Shown piece by piece: positions 1 through 9,612 of a stretch of DNA of 36,749 bases. This stretch comes from Porticoccaceae bacterium UBA2002 (GTDB taxonomy: Bacteria > Pseudomonadota > Gammaproteobacteria > Pseudomonadales > Porticoccaceae), in NCBI GenBank assembly GCA_002334915.1, contig DDCQ01000095.1, positions 37,619 to 74,367 on the forward strand, read 5' to 3'. A program made the translations under genes and the position numbers. The first letter of the stretch is position 1, and each line of letters starts with the position of its first letter. The notes beneath the pieces were generated by a model. The model searched no databases and had not been told where the DNA came from. It saw only the letters and a program-made list of their open reading frames with translations.

Positions 1-2126
<2,126 letters not shown>

Positions 2127-2152
2127 CGGAGACAAGCGCAAGGAGCACAACA

Positions 2153-2578
2153 TTGGACAGGGACTATCAATCGGAATCAGTGGTCTATGGCTGCATAAAA
2201 AATGTGGCTCCGCTGGACAGTACAGAACATCGCCGCAGCAACCGGCAGGCCATGCTCGAGCTGCCCTCGGCAGAATCCTGGAGTTTGCTAAACCGCGAGA
2301 TGTTCGCGGTGCCAGATAAACACTGCGGCGACCTGGAGCTGAGCACAGATGTAATGCACTTTGGCGCCTCCTACCGGGGCGTGGAGCACGAGTGGCAATA
2401 CTGGCTCGAGCAGTTTGAAAAACTGTTGCGAAAAATGTACTGGGTTTCGGCTACAGTGCATCTTGAAACCGAGTTGTCAGGGCTGCACTCCTTTGTATTT
2501 GAAACCGATGGCGCTGCCCACAGGCCCAACGAATCAGCGATCAATATTCGCTGCGAATGGGCCAGAGATATTAACTAG
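2153..2578 (+). CDS. Hypothetical protein, 141 residues, TTG start
   Basis: I do not recognise this protein family. The start is a TTG at 2153, supported by a clear AGGAG ribosome binding site at 2141-2145 with seven bases of spacing. There is no signal peptide and no membrane segment. The sequence is soluble-looking and mildly acidic, with two early cysteines (C14, C59) and a tryptophan/tyrosine-rich middle (HEWQYWLEQFEKLLRKMYW) that looks amphipathic and helical. It follows ligA by 26 bases and precedes the small membrane protein by 39 bases, so it is probably co-transcribed with both. Codon use looks like its neighbours. Function is unknown. The coding call is supported by the ribosome binding site and the operon position. 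Confidence 0.75.
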   Translation: MDRDYQSESVVYGCIKNVAPLDSTEHRRSNRQAMLELPSAESWSLLNREMFAVPDKHCGDLELSTDVMHFGASYRGVEHEWQYWLEQFEKLLRKMYWVSATVHLETELSGLHSFVFETDGAAHRPNESAINIRCEWARDIN

Positions 2579-2617
2579 ACGTAAACCACTTAGACAAAAG
2601 CAATAGGATAATAATCA

Positions 2618-2842
2618 TTGGCCCAGTCAAATAACAGAAACGCCATTAAACAGAGATCTGCCTGGATAGCCTCTATGCTGGCCTGTGGCGCTTTTTTATT
2701 AATGGCGGTCAAGGTCTATGATGTGCCCCTGTCCGATATGGCCAGCAACCTGCTGACCATGGTGCTTGGTCTGTTGGTCATAATTGGCGCCGCAGCGCTG
2801 CTGGGTCGATTAATTGCTGCACTGCGCAAGCGCTTCCAGTAA
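2618..2842 (+). CDS. Small membrane protein, 74 residues
   Basis: A TTG start at 2618 is preceded by AGGA at 2605-2608, nine bases upstream. The protein has a basic N-terminus (residues 1-14) and a hydrophobic segment at about 16-31. A second, strongly hydrophobic segment at about 43-66 leads to a basic tail ending RKRFQ. It is therefore likely a two-pass inner-membrane protein with both ends in the cytoplasm. The stop codon abuts the GTG start of the MFS transporter gene, so the two are probably translationally coupled. I do not recognise the family. It may be an accessory to the transporter, but that is only inferred from position. Confidence 0.7.
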   Translation: MAQSNNRNAIKQRSAWIASMLACGAFLLMAVKVYDVPLSDMASNLLTMVLGLLVIIGAAALLGRLIAALRKRFQ

Positions 2843-4111
2843 GTGTCATCTCAGGGTTTTTCTGTTCGCTACTTTCTGGCGACCATAGGTACCAGTAATC
2901 TGGCCATGGGTGTGCACAAAGTGCTGTACCCCTGGTTGGTGGTGGGTGTATTGCATGAGTCTCCCAGCCGACTGGGTTTGGCCACCATGGCACTGCTGTT
3001 GCCCAACCTGCTGTTTATTTTGCCCGGCGGCATAGTTGCTGACCGTCGTCATCGCGGCAGCTGGCTATCGTTTCTCTATCTGCTTTTTCTAATGCCCCTG
3101 GGCGTGTTGCTGGCGGCGGTAGTTTACGGGCAGCTGACTTTTACTCTGCTGCTGATATTTGGAGTTAGCTTTGGCACTATTCTGGCCTTTGTTCAGCCAG
3201 CTCGAGAGAGCCTGCTGGGTTATGCGCCTGCAGAGGTTATGCATCAGGCCGTGGCCAAGATGATGGTGGTGCAGTTTGTTGCCCAGGGTATTGGCTTTAT
3301 TATTGCTGGTCAGCTGGATTATATAAGTTTGCCGCAGCTGCTAGGTTTGCAGATGTTGATCTTCCTGGCCAGCTCCCTGCTAATGAAACGCTGTTATCCA
3401 CTGCCGGAAAAAGACTCAGTTGAAGAGGCAGCCCAGGCAGAGCAGTCAAATAAATCTGCGGCTCAAACCTGGCTTGAATTGCGCGAAGGATTGAGCCTGT
3501 TCCGAAATAATAGAAGCCTGCTGCATCTATTATTTATTGTCTTTGCCACAGGCTTTCTGGCTTTTGGTGTCTATCTGGTGGGTATGCCACTGATTGCCCG
3601 CGAGCTCTACAATGGTGGCGCCAGTCTCTATGGAATACTGCAGGTGGTTTTTAGTCTGGGTATTATCAGTACTAACTTTGGGGTAATGAATCGCGTCAAA
3701 ACCTTTGGCCGTCCCGGGCGTCTGATGGTAATTAGCTTTCTACTCCGCGGCAGTCTGGTCGGAGTCATTGCCACAGTACCGCCCCTGTGGCTGCTGTTTC
3801 CCGTGGTCTTTATCTGGGGCATGGCCTCTGGTCTGTCCATGACATTGGGGCGCACCATATTGCACAATCAAGTGTCACACAGTCTGCGCTCAAGAGCAGC
3901 CTCGGTCTATCAGCTGTGTCTGTTTGGTGGCGCTCCACTGGGCGCCTGGGTCTGCGGAGTCACCATAGAAAACCTGGGTTTAGGCACCGCTTTTGTGGCC
4001 ATTGCTTCAACCACATTATTGGTGTCTGTGGTGACAGCCCTGAGGTCGCCACTGTGGCATATTAGTGGTCATATTGATCCGGCTAAGGAGACGGCTAAGG
4101 CGCAGGGTTAG
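2843..4111 (+). CDS. MFS-type transporter
   Basis: This 422-residue inner-membrane protein has about twelve hydrophobic segments and the MFS layout. The loop after the second membrane segment carries GGIVADRRHRGSW, the conserved motif A region (G-x-x-x-D-R/K pattern). A charged, alanine-rich cytoplasmic loop (about 188-215) separates the two six-helix halves. The substrate cannot be told from sequence; many such proteins export drugs or metabolites. The GTG start lies directly after the stop of the 74-residue gene, with no obvious own ribosome binding site, so coupling is likely. A later start inside the first membrane segment is possible but would damage that segment. The 3' end abuts the IS3 remnant. 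Confidence 0.88.
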   Translation: MSSQGFSVRYFLATIGTSNLAMGVHKVLYPWLVVGVLHESPSRLGLATMALLLPNLLFILPGGIVADRRHRGSWLSFLYLLFLMPLGVLLAAVVYGQLTFTLLLIFGVSFGTILAFVQPARESLLGYAPAEVMHQAVAKMMVVQFVAQGIGFIIAGQLDYISLPQLLGLQMLIFLASSLLMKRCYPLPEKDSVEEAAQAEQSNKSAAQTWLELREGLSLFRNNRSLLHLLFIVFATGFLAFGVYLVGMPLIARELYNGGASLYGILQVVFSLGIISTNFGVMNRVKTFGRPGRLMVISFLLRGSLVGVIATVPPLWLLFPVVFIWGMASGLSMTLGRTILHNQVSHSLRSRAASVYQLCLFGGAPLGAWVCGVTIENLGLGTAFVAIASTTLLVSVVTALRSPLWHISGHIDPAKETAKAQG

Positions 4112-4310
4112 ACTGAGAAAGCCCAATGGGTGTCAATCAGCTTTCTGGTCACTGCTTTAGGCGCAGAGGGCTTCACCACTTTTTTGACAGAACATCCTTA
4201 ATCGCTTTGTTTTCCAGACGTTTCTCTGCAAGCAGCTTTTTGAGCTTATTGTTCTCTGATTCTAGCTCGCTTAAGCGCTGGGCTTCGTTGACTTCCCGCT
4301 GTAATCCCCC
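4112..4310 (-). mobile_element. IS3-family insertion sequence remnant (orfA 3' end and orfB 5' end)
   Basis: Read on the minus strand from about 4310, one frame gives GGLQREVNEAQRLSELESEN, then NKLKKLLAEKRLENKAIKD and VLSKKW, with a TGA near 4187. This is the typical C-terminal leucine-zipper end of IS3-family (IS407/IS51-like) OrfA transposase. The next frame then gives VKPSAPKAVTRKLIDTHW and AFSV, resembling the start of OrfB, up to a TAA near 4116. The N-terminus of OrfA, the OrfB catalytic DDE region and both terminal repeats are missing. It is a dead fragment of about 200 bases between two convergent genes. The last residues of the SpoU methyltransferase gene are read through it in a different frame. 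Confidence 0.8.
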
Positions 4311-5113
4311 CTAAACGCAATTAGCGCTGCAGTGACTGCGACGTTCAGTGACTCCACACCATTGGCCATGGGAATACCTACCCGGTGTTCGCTCAGGTCT
4401 GCGATCTCCCTACTAACCCCCTCCGATTCATTACCCAGCACAAAAATCACCGGTGCCTGTGGAGCAAACTCCGCTATGGGAGTCGCCTGATGGGAGGACA
4501 GGGTGCAGATTTCATAGCCCTGTTGCTTAAAATCTTTGAGTGCCTTAACCAGAGAATCGCAGCGCAGTATATTGCCCTTAAATAGGGTGCCGGCACTGGC
4601 TTTTATCACCAGTGGCGAAATCTCCGCTGTGCCCTTGCTGGGCAGCAATAATCCATAGCAGGGGCTGGCGGTGACACTGCGAATAATCATGCCCAGATTC
4701 TGCGGATTGGTCACCCCGTCCAGGGCAATAATACTGCGGCCTGTTACGGCTGCCGCTGAATCATTTAGTGCTTGCCTGTAAGGCTGATAGCCAGGGCAGT
4801 GAATATCACAGGCGGCGCCCTGGTCCTGGTTGCTATTGCGCGAGATGCGCGACAGTTGGGCTCGACTATGGAGGCAGATTTCGATATGTCGTGCCTTAGC
4901 CAGCTGTTTTATTTGGTCGATAATACCGCCGCTGCGATTGGAGTCGGCCAGGTGCACGCGAAATATTTTAAGGCTGTGGTCCTGCAGTATTTCCAGCACA
5001 GGTTTGCGGCCATAGACTGTAATCAGCTGATCAAAGAATGCCTTGCGCTCAAGGTATTCAGGGCTATCGGTTTGCTTGGTTATTCGGTCGCTGGCCATAA
5101 ATTTAGTGGCCAC
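4271..5113 (-). CDS. SpoU/TrmH-family RNA 2'-O-methyltransferase
   Basis: This 280-residue protein is a SpoU-type (SPOUT superfamily) enzyme that transfers methyl from S-adenosylmethionine to a ribose 2'-OH in rRNA or tRNA. All three SpoU motifs are visible: motif 1 LDGVTNPQNLGMIIRSV with its arginine, motif 2 FVLGNESEGVSREI, and motif 3 GIPMANGVESLNVAV. The N-terminal part resembles the RNA-binding domain of RlmB-like proteins. The start may be the GTG at 5113, overlapping the upstream gene by 11 bases, or the ATG at 5098; neither has a clear ribosome binding site. About the last dozen residues (GDYSGKSTKPSA) come from the IS3 remnant read out of frame, so the native C-terminus was probably replaced. 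The RNA target is unknown. Confidence 0.9.
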   Translation of the reverse strand: MATKFMASDRITKQTDSPEYLERKAFFDQLITVYGRKPVLEILQDHSLKIFRVHLADSNRSGGIIDQIKQLAKARHIEICLHSRAQLSRISRNSNQDQGAACDIHCPGYQPYRQALNDSAAAVTGRSIIALDGVTNPQNLGMIIRSVTASPCYGLLLPSKGTAEISPLVIKASAGTLFKGNILRCDSLVKALKDFKQQGYEICTLSSHQATPIAEFAPQAPVIFVLGNESEGVSREIADLSEHRVGIPMANGVESLNVAVTAALIAFRGDYSGKSTKPSA

Positions 5114-5978
5114 TGATATTGGCGGTTAAGAGCTTTTGTATAATCTCTAAACTCTCTGCACTAGCCTGACCCTGTTGCGCAGAGATAGGCACTGCAGCAT
5201 TGCCCAGAGCACTATAGACCTGCTGCCAGACTGGCCTGTCGGGCTCGGCTTCAAGGGCCGCCAAATGCCGGGCAACTGTCTTATCATCACCGCGAGCTAT
5301 GGGTCCGGTAAGGGCTGATTTGGCATCTGAGGCAAAAAAGTTATCCATGGTCTGGCGGATCAGAGGCTCCAGGGGATTTGCCTCCGTGCTGCTCACGCCA
5401 GAGGCACTCAACAGCTGTTGGCTGGTCTCCAGCAGACTGATCAGATAGTTGCAGGCCATTACCGTAGAGGCGTGATAGAGGACCTTGCGGTCGCCATCTA
5501 TATCAAACGGCAGGGCACCTATCGCGTTAAATAATGAGGACAAAACCTCCACAGCCTGAGGCTCTCCCTCAACAGCACAGTGGCTGCCGGCAAAACTCTG
5601 TATCGATTGGCTGGGGTTGGCAAAGCTATGAATAGGGTGCACAGATGCGCGGCTAACGCCTTGACTGGCAAACTGAAAAGCATTGGCTCCCAGAGACCCG
5701 CTGCAGTGGAACACAATATTGCCCGCCTCAAGTACGCCAGATTCAAACAATGCCTGCCCTGCAGCTGCAATCCCATCATCCGGAGTGGCGATTAGCCAGA
5801 TATCTGCGGGCAGTAAATTATCCAGAGAGCCTGCACTGCCAGCACCAATAAAGTCTACCGCCTGCTGCGATGAATTGGCAGAACGGTTAATTACCTGCCC
5901 AATGGTTAGCTGATGAGACAGCAAATGGCAGAGAGTTTTTCCCAGTAAGCCGGCGCCGATACAGGATAGGGTGGGCAT
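5103..5978 (-). CDS. Rossmann-like and DUF2520 domain protein
   Basis: The 291-residue protein begins with a dinucleotide-binding fold: CIGAGLLGKTLCHLL near residues 6-20 fits G-x-G-x-x-G. A second half matches the DUF2520 type, with VHPIHSFANP near 113-122 and the helical stretch YHASTVMACNYL near 168-179. Proteins of this type resemble ketopantoate reductase or F420-dependent NADP oxidoreductases, but their substrate is not established. The ATG at 5978 lies six bases after the pdxJ stop, and the 3' end overlaps the SpoU gene. It is therefore within a minus-strand operon. Specific function is unknown. Confidence 0.85.
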   Translation of the reverse strand: MPTLSCIGAGLLGKTLCHLLSHQLTIGQVINRSANSSQQAVDFIGAGSAGSLDNLLPADIWLIATPDDGIAAAGQALFESGVLEAGNIVFHCSGSLGANAFQFASQGVSRASVHPIHSFANPSQSIQSFAGSHCAVEGEPQAVEVLSSLFNAIGALPFDIDGDRKVLYHASTVMACNYLISLLETSQQLLSASGVSSTEANPLEPLIRQTMDNFFASDAKSALTGPIARGDDKTVARHLAALEAEPDRPVWQQVYSALGNAAVPISAQQGQASAESLEIIQKLLTANISGH

Positions 5979-5984
5979 AAGGTT

Positions 5985-6740
5985 CTAGCGCAACCGCTGT
6001 TGGTATGCGTTCAGCGCATTGGTCATGCCCATCGCCAGAGAATCCACGGTAAATGCATGGCCTATAGAAACCTCAAGCAGTGATGGGATACTGGCAAACT
6101 TGGCCAGATTATCCAGATTGAGATCATGGCCAGCATTGACGCCCATGCCTAGTGAGGTAGCCAGTTCAGCCGCAGCTACATGGGCCTGAAATAGTTCTTC
6201 CAGTTGGTCGGTGCCCCAGGCTGCGGCGTAGGGCCCGGTATACAGTTCAATGCGGTCAGCACCTATGGTGGCGGCCAACTCAATCTGGGCTTGATCCGGG
6301 TCCATAAATAAACTAACCCGCATGCCCTGATCTTTTAGACGCCTGATAATAGGTGCCAGCTGGTCGCCGGAGCTGGTTAAATCAAAACCATGGTCAGAGG
6401 TGAGCTGGTCATCGCCATCGGGCACCAGAGTGCACTGGTCTGGCTGGGTCTCCTCAACCAGTTCAATAAATCCGGGATAGTCATCTATTGCCGGGGCAAA
6501 GGGGTTGCCTTCAATATTAAACTCGACTCCAGACAAAGGGCGCACCAACTCTGCCAGTTGACGCACATCTGAGGGGCGAATATGACGCTGGTCGGGGCGG
6601 GGATGCACTGTAATACCCTCGACTCCCTGATCGATACATAGCTGGGCATGTTCAGTTACGCTGGGATAATTGCCCTCTCTGGAATTGCGCAGCAGAGCAA
6701 TTTTATTGAGATTAATACTCAGAGCTGTCATGGCATTCAC
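5985..6740 (-). CDS. pdxJ: Pyridoxine 5'-phosphate synthase PdxJ
   Basis: PdxJ condenses 1-deoxyxylulose 5-phosphate with 3-amino-2-oxopropyl phosphate to make pyridoxine 5'-phosphate, the last ring-forming step of vitamin B6 synthesis. The protein shows the family signatures LSINLNKIALLRNSR at the N-terminus, ITVHPRPDQRHI near residues 43-54, GVEFNIEGNP near 70-79, GADRIELYTGPYA near 160-172, and GVNAGHDLN near the end. Length (251 residues) is normal. The open frame begins with GTG at 6740, but an ATG at 6731 gives a more typical N-terminus and has a GGTG seven bases upstream. Many gammaproteobacteria keep pdxJ in an rnc-era-recO cluster; here it sits between a cyclophilin and a DUF2520 gene. 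Confidence 0.95.
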   Translation of the reverse strand: MNAMTALSINLNKIALLRNSREGNYPSVTEHAQLCIDQGVEGITVHPRPDQRHIRPSDVRQLAELVRPLSGVEFNIEGNPFAPAIDDYPGFIELVEETQPDQCTLVPDGDDQLTSDHGFDLTSSGDQLAPIIRRLKDQGMRVSLFMDPDQAQIELAATIGADRIELYTGPYAAAWGTDQLEELFQAHVAAAELATSLGMGVNAGHDLNLDNLAKFASIPSLLEVSIGHAFTVDSLAMGMTNALNAYQQRLR

Positions 6741-6743
6741 CCG

Positions 6744-7382
6744 TTAGCGGATAGGAACCGGCTTCTCAATCACTGGGGCCGGCGCCGGTTCGGGCAGAGG
6801 AGTCCAGGCATCCGGGTTGACCAGACGTGCACTGATAATGCGAATTGGTTCAGCGGGTACATCGGCATAGTAACCCAGAGTCTGGGTTTCAACCTCGGCA
6901 ATGGCATCCACCACATTCATGCCCGCTAATACAGCGCCAAACACCGCATAGCCCCTGTTATCGCCCTTGGGGTTGAGAAAACCGTTGGATTTGTGATTAA
7001 TAAAAAACTGCGACGTAGCACTGTCGGGGTCATTGGTGCGCGCCATAGCCAGGGTGCCACGTTTATTTTTCAGGCCATTGAAGGACTCATTCACAATCGA
7101 GCCGCGACTGGACTCTCGGGCACTAAAGTCGAAGGTAAAACCCCCGGTCTGAATCATAAAGCCTTTGATCACGCGGTGAAAAATCAACCCATCGTAATGG
7201 TAGTCATTCACCAGCTTGACAAAATTATCTACGCTGAGGGGAGCAGCCTTGGGGAACAGCTCCACCACAATATCGCCCATCTCGGTTTTAAGAACTACCT
7301 GAGGATTGTCTGGGGCCGCATGAGAAAAGCCAGCGACCAGCAGGGTACAGACCATAACAAGTTGAGCGGCAAAAATTTTCAT
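6744..7382 (-). CDS. Secreted peptidyl-prolyl cis-trans isomerase (cyclophilin type)
   Basis: This is a cyclophilin-type proline isomerase that assists protein folding. From the ATG at 7382 the protein is 212 residues and starts with a signal peptide (MKIFAAQLVMVCTLLVAGFSHA), so it should act in the periplasm. The cyclophilin core includes IVVELFPKAAPLSVDNFVKL, FHRVIKGFMIQTGG, LAMARTNDPDSATSQFFIN and YAVFGAVLAGMNVVD. A proline-rich tail follows. I chose 7382 over the upstream ATG at 7421 because GAGGA lies eight bases before it and because the signal peptide then starts at the N-terminus. The longer start would overlap the preceding gene and add 13 unlikely residues. Confidence 0.93.
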   Translation of the reverse strand: MKIFAAQLVMVCTLLVAGFSHAAPDNPQVVLKTEMGDIVVELFPKAAPLSVDNFVKLVNDYHYDGLIFHRVIKGFMIQTGGFTFDFSARESSRGSIVNESFNGLKNKRGTLAMARTNDPDSATSQFFINHKSNGFLNPKGDNRGYAVFGAVLAGMNVVDAIAEVETQTLGYYADVPAEPIRIISARLVNPDAWTPLPEPAPAPVIEKPVPIR

Positions 7383-7411
7383 CTGTACAGTCCTCAGTGG
7401 ATATAAGTAGT

Positions 7412-8194
7412 TTACTGCCATTCGGAGAAGCGTTTTCTTCCTCGCAGTTTAGGAATCAGCACCACCAGAATCGCACCTAAAAATACGGTTAAACCACCGT
7501 ACAAAAACGACTGGTTGCGCTTGTCTTTCTGCAGGTCATTGAGGCTGGCTTTGAGCACATCGTTCTCGCCCTGAAGCATATGGTTCTGCTTTACCAACAC
7601 CTGGTTCTGTTCGTTAAGCGCAATGGCATCAGAAGAAACCTCTTTAATGGCCGCCAATTCATTGATTAGATTATCCTTGCGGCCCTCGGTGCTATCCAGC
7701 TTGCCGCGCAGTGATTTAGACTGCTGACGCAGCTCACCTAAAATCTTTTCCAGCTGACTGTTGCGATCTGCCAGCTTTTTCATGCGACGTTCATTTATGA
7801 TCAGCTGGGAGCTAGCAACAGGGCTGTCCACCAGGTGCTGCTGCTCCATCCAACCCTCAACACCTTTGTCGGTCAAAACCAGACCCCAGCCTTCACGAAT
7901 TTCCAATAACTTGAGTTCGGTGCCAGTTTTGATACCTCTGTGCACAATTTTACAGAGGCGACAGGGGGTTTCACGCAGGGGCACATAGAACTCATCTGAT
8001 ACGTAGCGCACCAGAGGCTCAGCGAGTCGCTCGCCGGGAACATCCGCTGGTTTATCGATCTCGGTGGATTCGTAGTCAGAGCTTTCAGCTTGGGCTTGAG
8101 AGTTGGCAGTTGGCGCTTCGTTACTGTCTTGCGCCACAGCATTGGGAGCAAAATAGCTCGCAGCAATTAGGATGGCAATGGTCAAAAATTTCAT
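7412..8194 (-). CDS. SH3-domain, coiled-coil envelope protein (YgiM/TIGR04211-like)
   Basis: The 260-residue protein has a signal peptide (MKFLTIAILIAASYFAPNAVA) and a low-complexity acidic stretch at about 22-55. A bacterial SH3 domain follows at about 64-125 (YVSDEFYVPLRETPCRLCKI through GWGLVLTDKGVEGWM). A long coiled coil spans about 133-225, and one membrane segment lies at about 230-250 with a basic tail RGRKRF. This order matches the YgiM family of uncharacterised proteobacterial envelope proteins. The SH3 domain should lie in the periplasm. It is expressed just before the cyclophilin, whose start lies 29 bases past this stop. The role is not known; binding to cell-wall glycans or peptides is a family-level guess. 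Confidence 0.88.
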   Translation of the reverse strand: MKFLTIAILIAASYFAPNAVAQDSNEAPTANSQAQAESSDYESTEIDKPADVPGERLAEPLVRYVSDEFYVPLRETPCRLCKIVHRGIKTGTELKLLEIREGWGLVLTDKGVEGWMEQQHLVDSPVASSQLIINERRMKKLADRNSQLEKILGELRQQSKSLRGKLDSTEGRKDNLINELAAIKEVSSDAIALNEQNQVLVKQNHMLQGENDVLKASLNDLQKDKRNQSFLYGGLTVFLGAILVVLIPKLRGRKRFSEWQ

Positions 8195-8291
8195 AATTCT
8201 ACTGTCGTTAATTTTTAAGGGGCAGATGATACTCCGATCTGCGGTGAATGATAACTGCTCGAGCGCTTATTTTATCAGCATTCCAGCGCTT

Positions 8292-8591
8292 TTAGGGCAG
8301 CACTTTTTTAAAGGGTTTGACCTTTACGCTGGCATAGATACCGGCTTCCACATAGGGGTCTGCATCGGCCCAGCTCTGGGCATCTTGCAAACTATCAAAT
8401 TCGGCAACCACCAGGCTGCCAGTAAACCCAGCTTCTCCGGGATCCTGATTATCCATCGCCGGGTGTGGGCCTGCCAACAGCAGCCTTCCCTGATCTTTCA
8501 GTCTGTGCAACCTATCGAGGTGAGCGGGGCGCGCGGCCAGCCGTTTGGCCAGGCTATTGTCTATATCTTCGCTGATAATGGCATACCACAT
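8292..8591 (-). CDS. YciI family protein
   Basis: This 99-residue protein belongs to the YciI family, small ferredoxin-like alpha+beta proteins of mostly unknown function. Seen here are the family's opening [13 protein letters not shown], the histidine-containing stretch [22 protein letters not shown] and the motif [13 protein letters not shown]. The histidine in RPAHLDRL and the aspartate in DADPY are the residues proposed as an active-site pair in the family. The ATG at 8591 has AAGGA about ten bases upstream. It follows the VC0807-type membrane protein gene by 38 bases. YciI genes often neighbour septation-type membrane protein genes, which fits this context. Confidence 0.93.
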   Translation of the reverse strand: MWYAIISEDIDNSLAKRLAARPAHLDRLHRLKDQGRLLLAGPHPAMDNQDPGEAGFTGSLVVAEFDSLQDAQSWADADPYVEAGIYASVKVKPFKKVLP

Positions 8592-8629
8592 AACGGGCGG
8601 GTTCCTTTTTCCAGGGAGTCAATGTCAGA

Positions 8630-9394
8630 TTATTTTTGCTTCAACATGTCTTCAATCGACATGCCGGTCAAGCGGGTTATACCTCTGAACAGGTAAAACA
8701 TATCAGCCACCAGCACCAGAGTAGCTGGCAGAGCTATTACCGGGAAGCTCAGGGCGGTCATTTTGCCAAGCTGCTCGTTCCAGGCCACTGTGCCCGGATC
8801 GGCGGTCAATATAATCACTGCTAGCGCATAGTTAAGTATCGATGACAGCAAAAAAGACCCGGCCAAAATCCACGAGGCATTGACCAGCAATTTATCAAAG
8901 GCGGCCTCAGCGCTATTTTCCTGCAGCGCCTGATTAATTTTTTTGGTTTCAAAGATATTGTCGTTAAGCAAAAAGGTGTGAATCAGTGGCTGCGATGTCT
9001 TCAGAGAAATTAGCGTGGCCAAACCAATAATCGCCGGCACCGCTGCCTCTTTAATAGCAATGTAACTGACGTCCAGCTCCATTAGGCTGATGCCCCCGGT
9101 CAGCCCGACACTGATAATGCCCAGAGCAGAAAAAGGGTTTAGCTTGCCGCGATCAAGCAGATAGTGGGCGCCATAGATAATCGGAAATGCCAGTGCCACA
9201 ATGATTGCCAGCTTAATACCCAGATACTCAGGGTCACTCAGCATAGTCAGAATTAACGGTGGAATAACCAGATTGCAGGCCAGACTTAGCAGCTGGTTTT
9301 CCTGTTTTTGATTGGGCGGGCTATCGGCCAGGTCAGATGTTGTTGAGTCTTGGTCTTGCATTGATATTCTGCGGGTCTCAGGGCTTTTCAGCAT
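8630..9394 (-). CDS. VC0807-family integral membrane protein
   Basis: The protein has a charged N-terminal region followed by about six hydrophobic segments (roughly 35-75, 88-110, 120-140, 175-198 and 215-235). Its overall pattern matches the VC0807 family, distantly similar to intracellular septation protein A. Typical stretches are NPFSALGIISVGLTGGISLM, IKEAAVPAIIGLATLISLKT and GKMTALSFPVIALPATLVL. It lies directly upstream of the YciI gene in the same operon. The start could be the ATG at 9394 or an ATG at 9361 (MQDQDSTTSD); neither has a strong ribosome binding site. Molecular function is not established. Confidence 0.82.
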   Translation of the reverse strand: MLKSPETRRISMQDQDSTTSDLADSPPNQKQENQLLSLACNLVIPPLILTMLSDPEYLGIKLAIIVALAFPIIYGAHYLLDRGKLNPFSALGIISVGLTGGISLMELDVSYIAIKEAAVPAIIGLATLISLKTSQPLIHTFLLNDNIFETKKINQALQENSAEAAFDKLLVNASWILAGSFLLSSILNYALAVIILTADPGTVAWNEQLGKMTALSFPVIALPATLVLVADMFYLFRGITRLTGMSIEDMLKQK

Positions 9395-9612
9395 TGTAGC
9401 GGCTGGGGGGTAATTGTCGAGGAACCATGGATGTTAATTTGCCAGCGCTCGCAGATGACCACTAGCGACAGGAAGTAAAACTTCGTTTTTGCCCTATGCT
9501 ACAACGATAATATGGACAGGCTCCGGTTCATGATCTATTAATTTATATTAATTGAAAAATTTATTAGCTTTTCATTGTAACTTATTAATCTATAAGGAAA
9601 TAGCTGCCCGTT
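9395..9612. promoter_or_regulatory. Divergent intergenic region upstream of the accessory cluster
   Basis: These 218 bases separate the minus-strand VC0807-type gene from the plus-strand accessory cluster and must hold the promoters of both, if each has its own. The part nearest the cluster (about 9535-9605) is very A+T rich. It holds a small inverted repeat, ATTAAT at 9537-9542 and 9547-9552, which could be an operator or simply A+T-rich sequence. I see no convincing sigma-70 pair. A weak AGGA at about 9595 lies well upstream of the ATG at 9613. I see no riboswitch; in particular no thiamine box is evident. Confidence 0.4.
9472..9490 (+). terminator. Small hairpin with T run, possible terminator or attenuator
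   Basis: GAAGT at 9472-9476 pairs with ACTTC at 9480-9484 around an AAA loop, and is followed by GTTTTT. The stem is only five base pairs with two G:C pairs, so it would be weak. It lies on the plus strand between two divergent genes, where an ordinary terminator has no gene to end. It would matter only if transcription of the accessory cluster begins upstream of it. Confidence 0.25.

Noticed and set aside
4126..4314. Plus-strand 62-residue open frame downstream of the MFS gene
   Set aside because: It is the opposite strand of the IS3 OrfA remnant and the SpoU gene end; it has no ribosome binding site and no family resemblance.
4772..5116. Plus-strand 114-residue open frame
   Set aside because: It is antisense to the SpoU methyltransferase gene, whose motifs are clear on the minus strand.
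9395..9612. Thiamine (TPP) riboswitch upstream of the thiamine-dependent enzyme
   Set aside because: I see neither the conserved CUGAGA nor the ACYUGA-type thi-box segments in this stretch.
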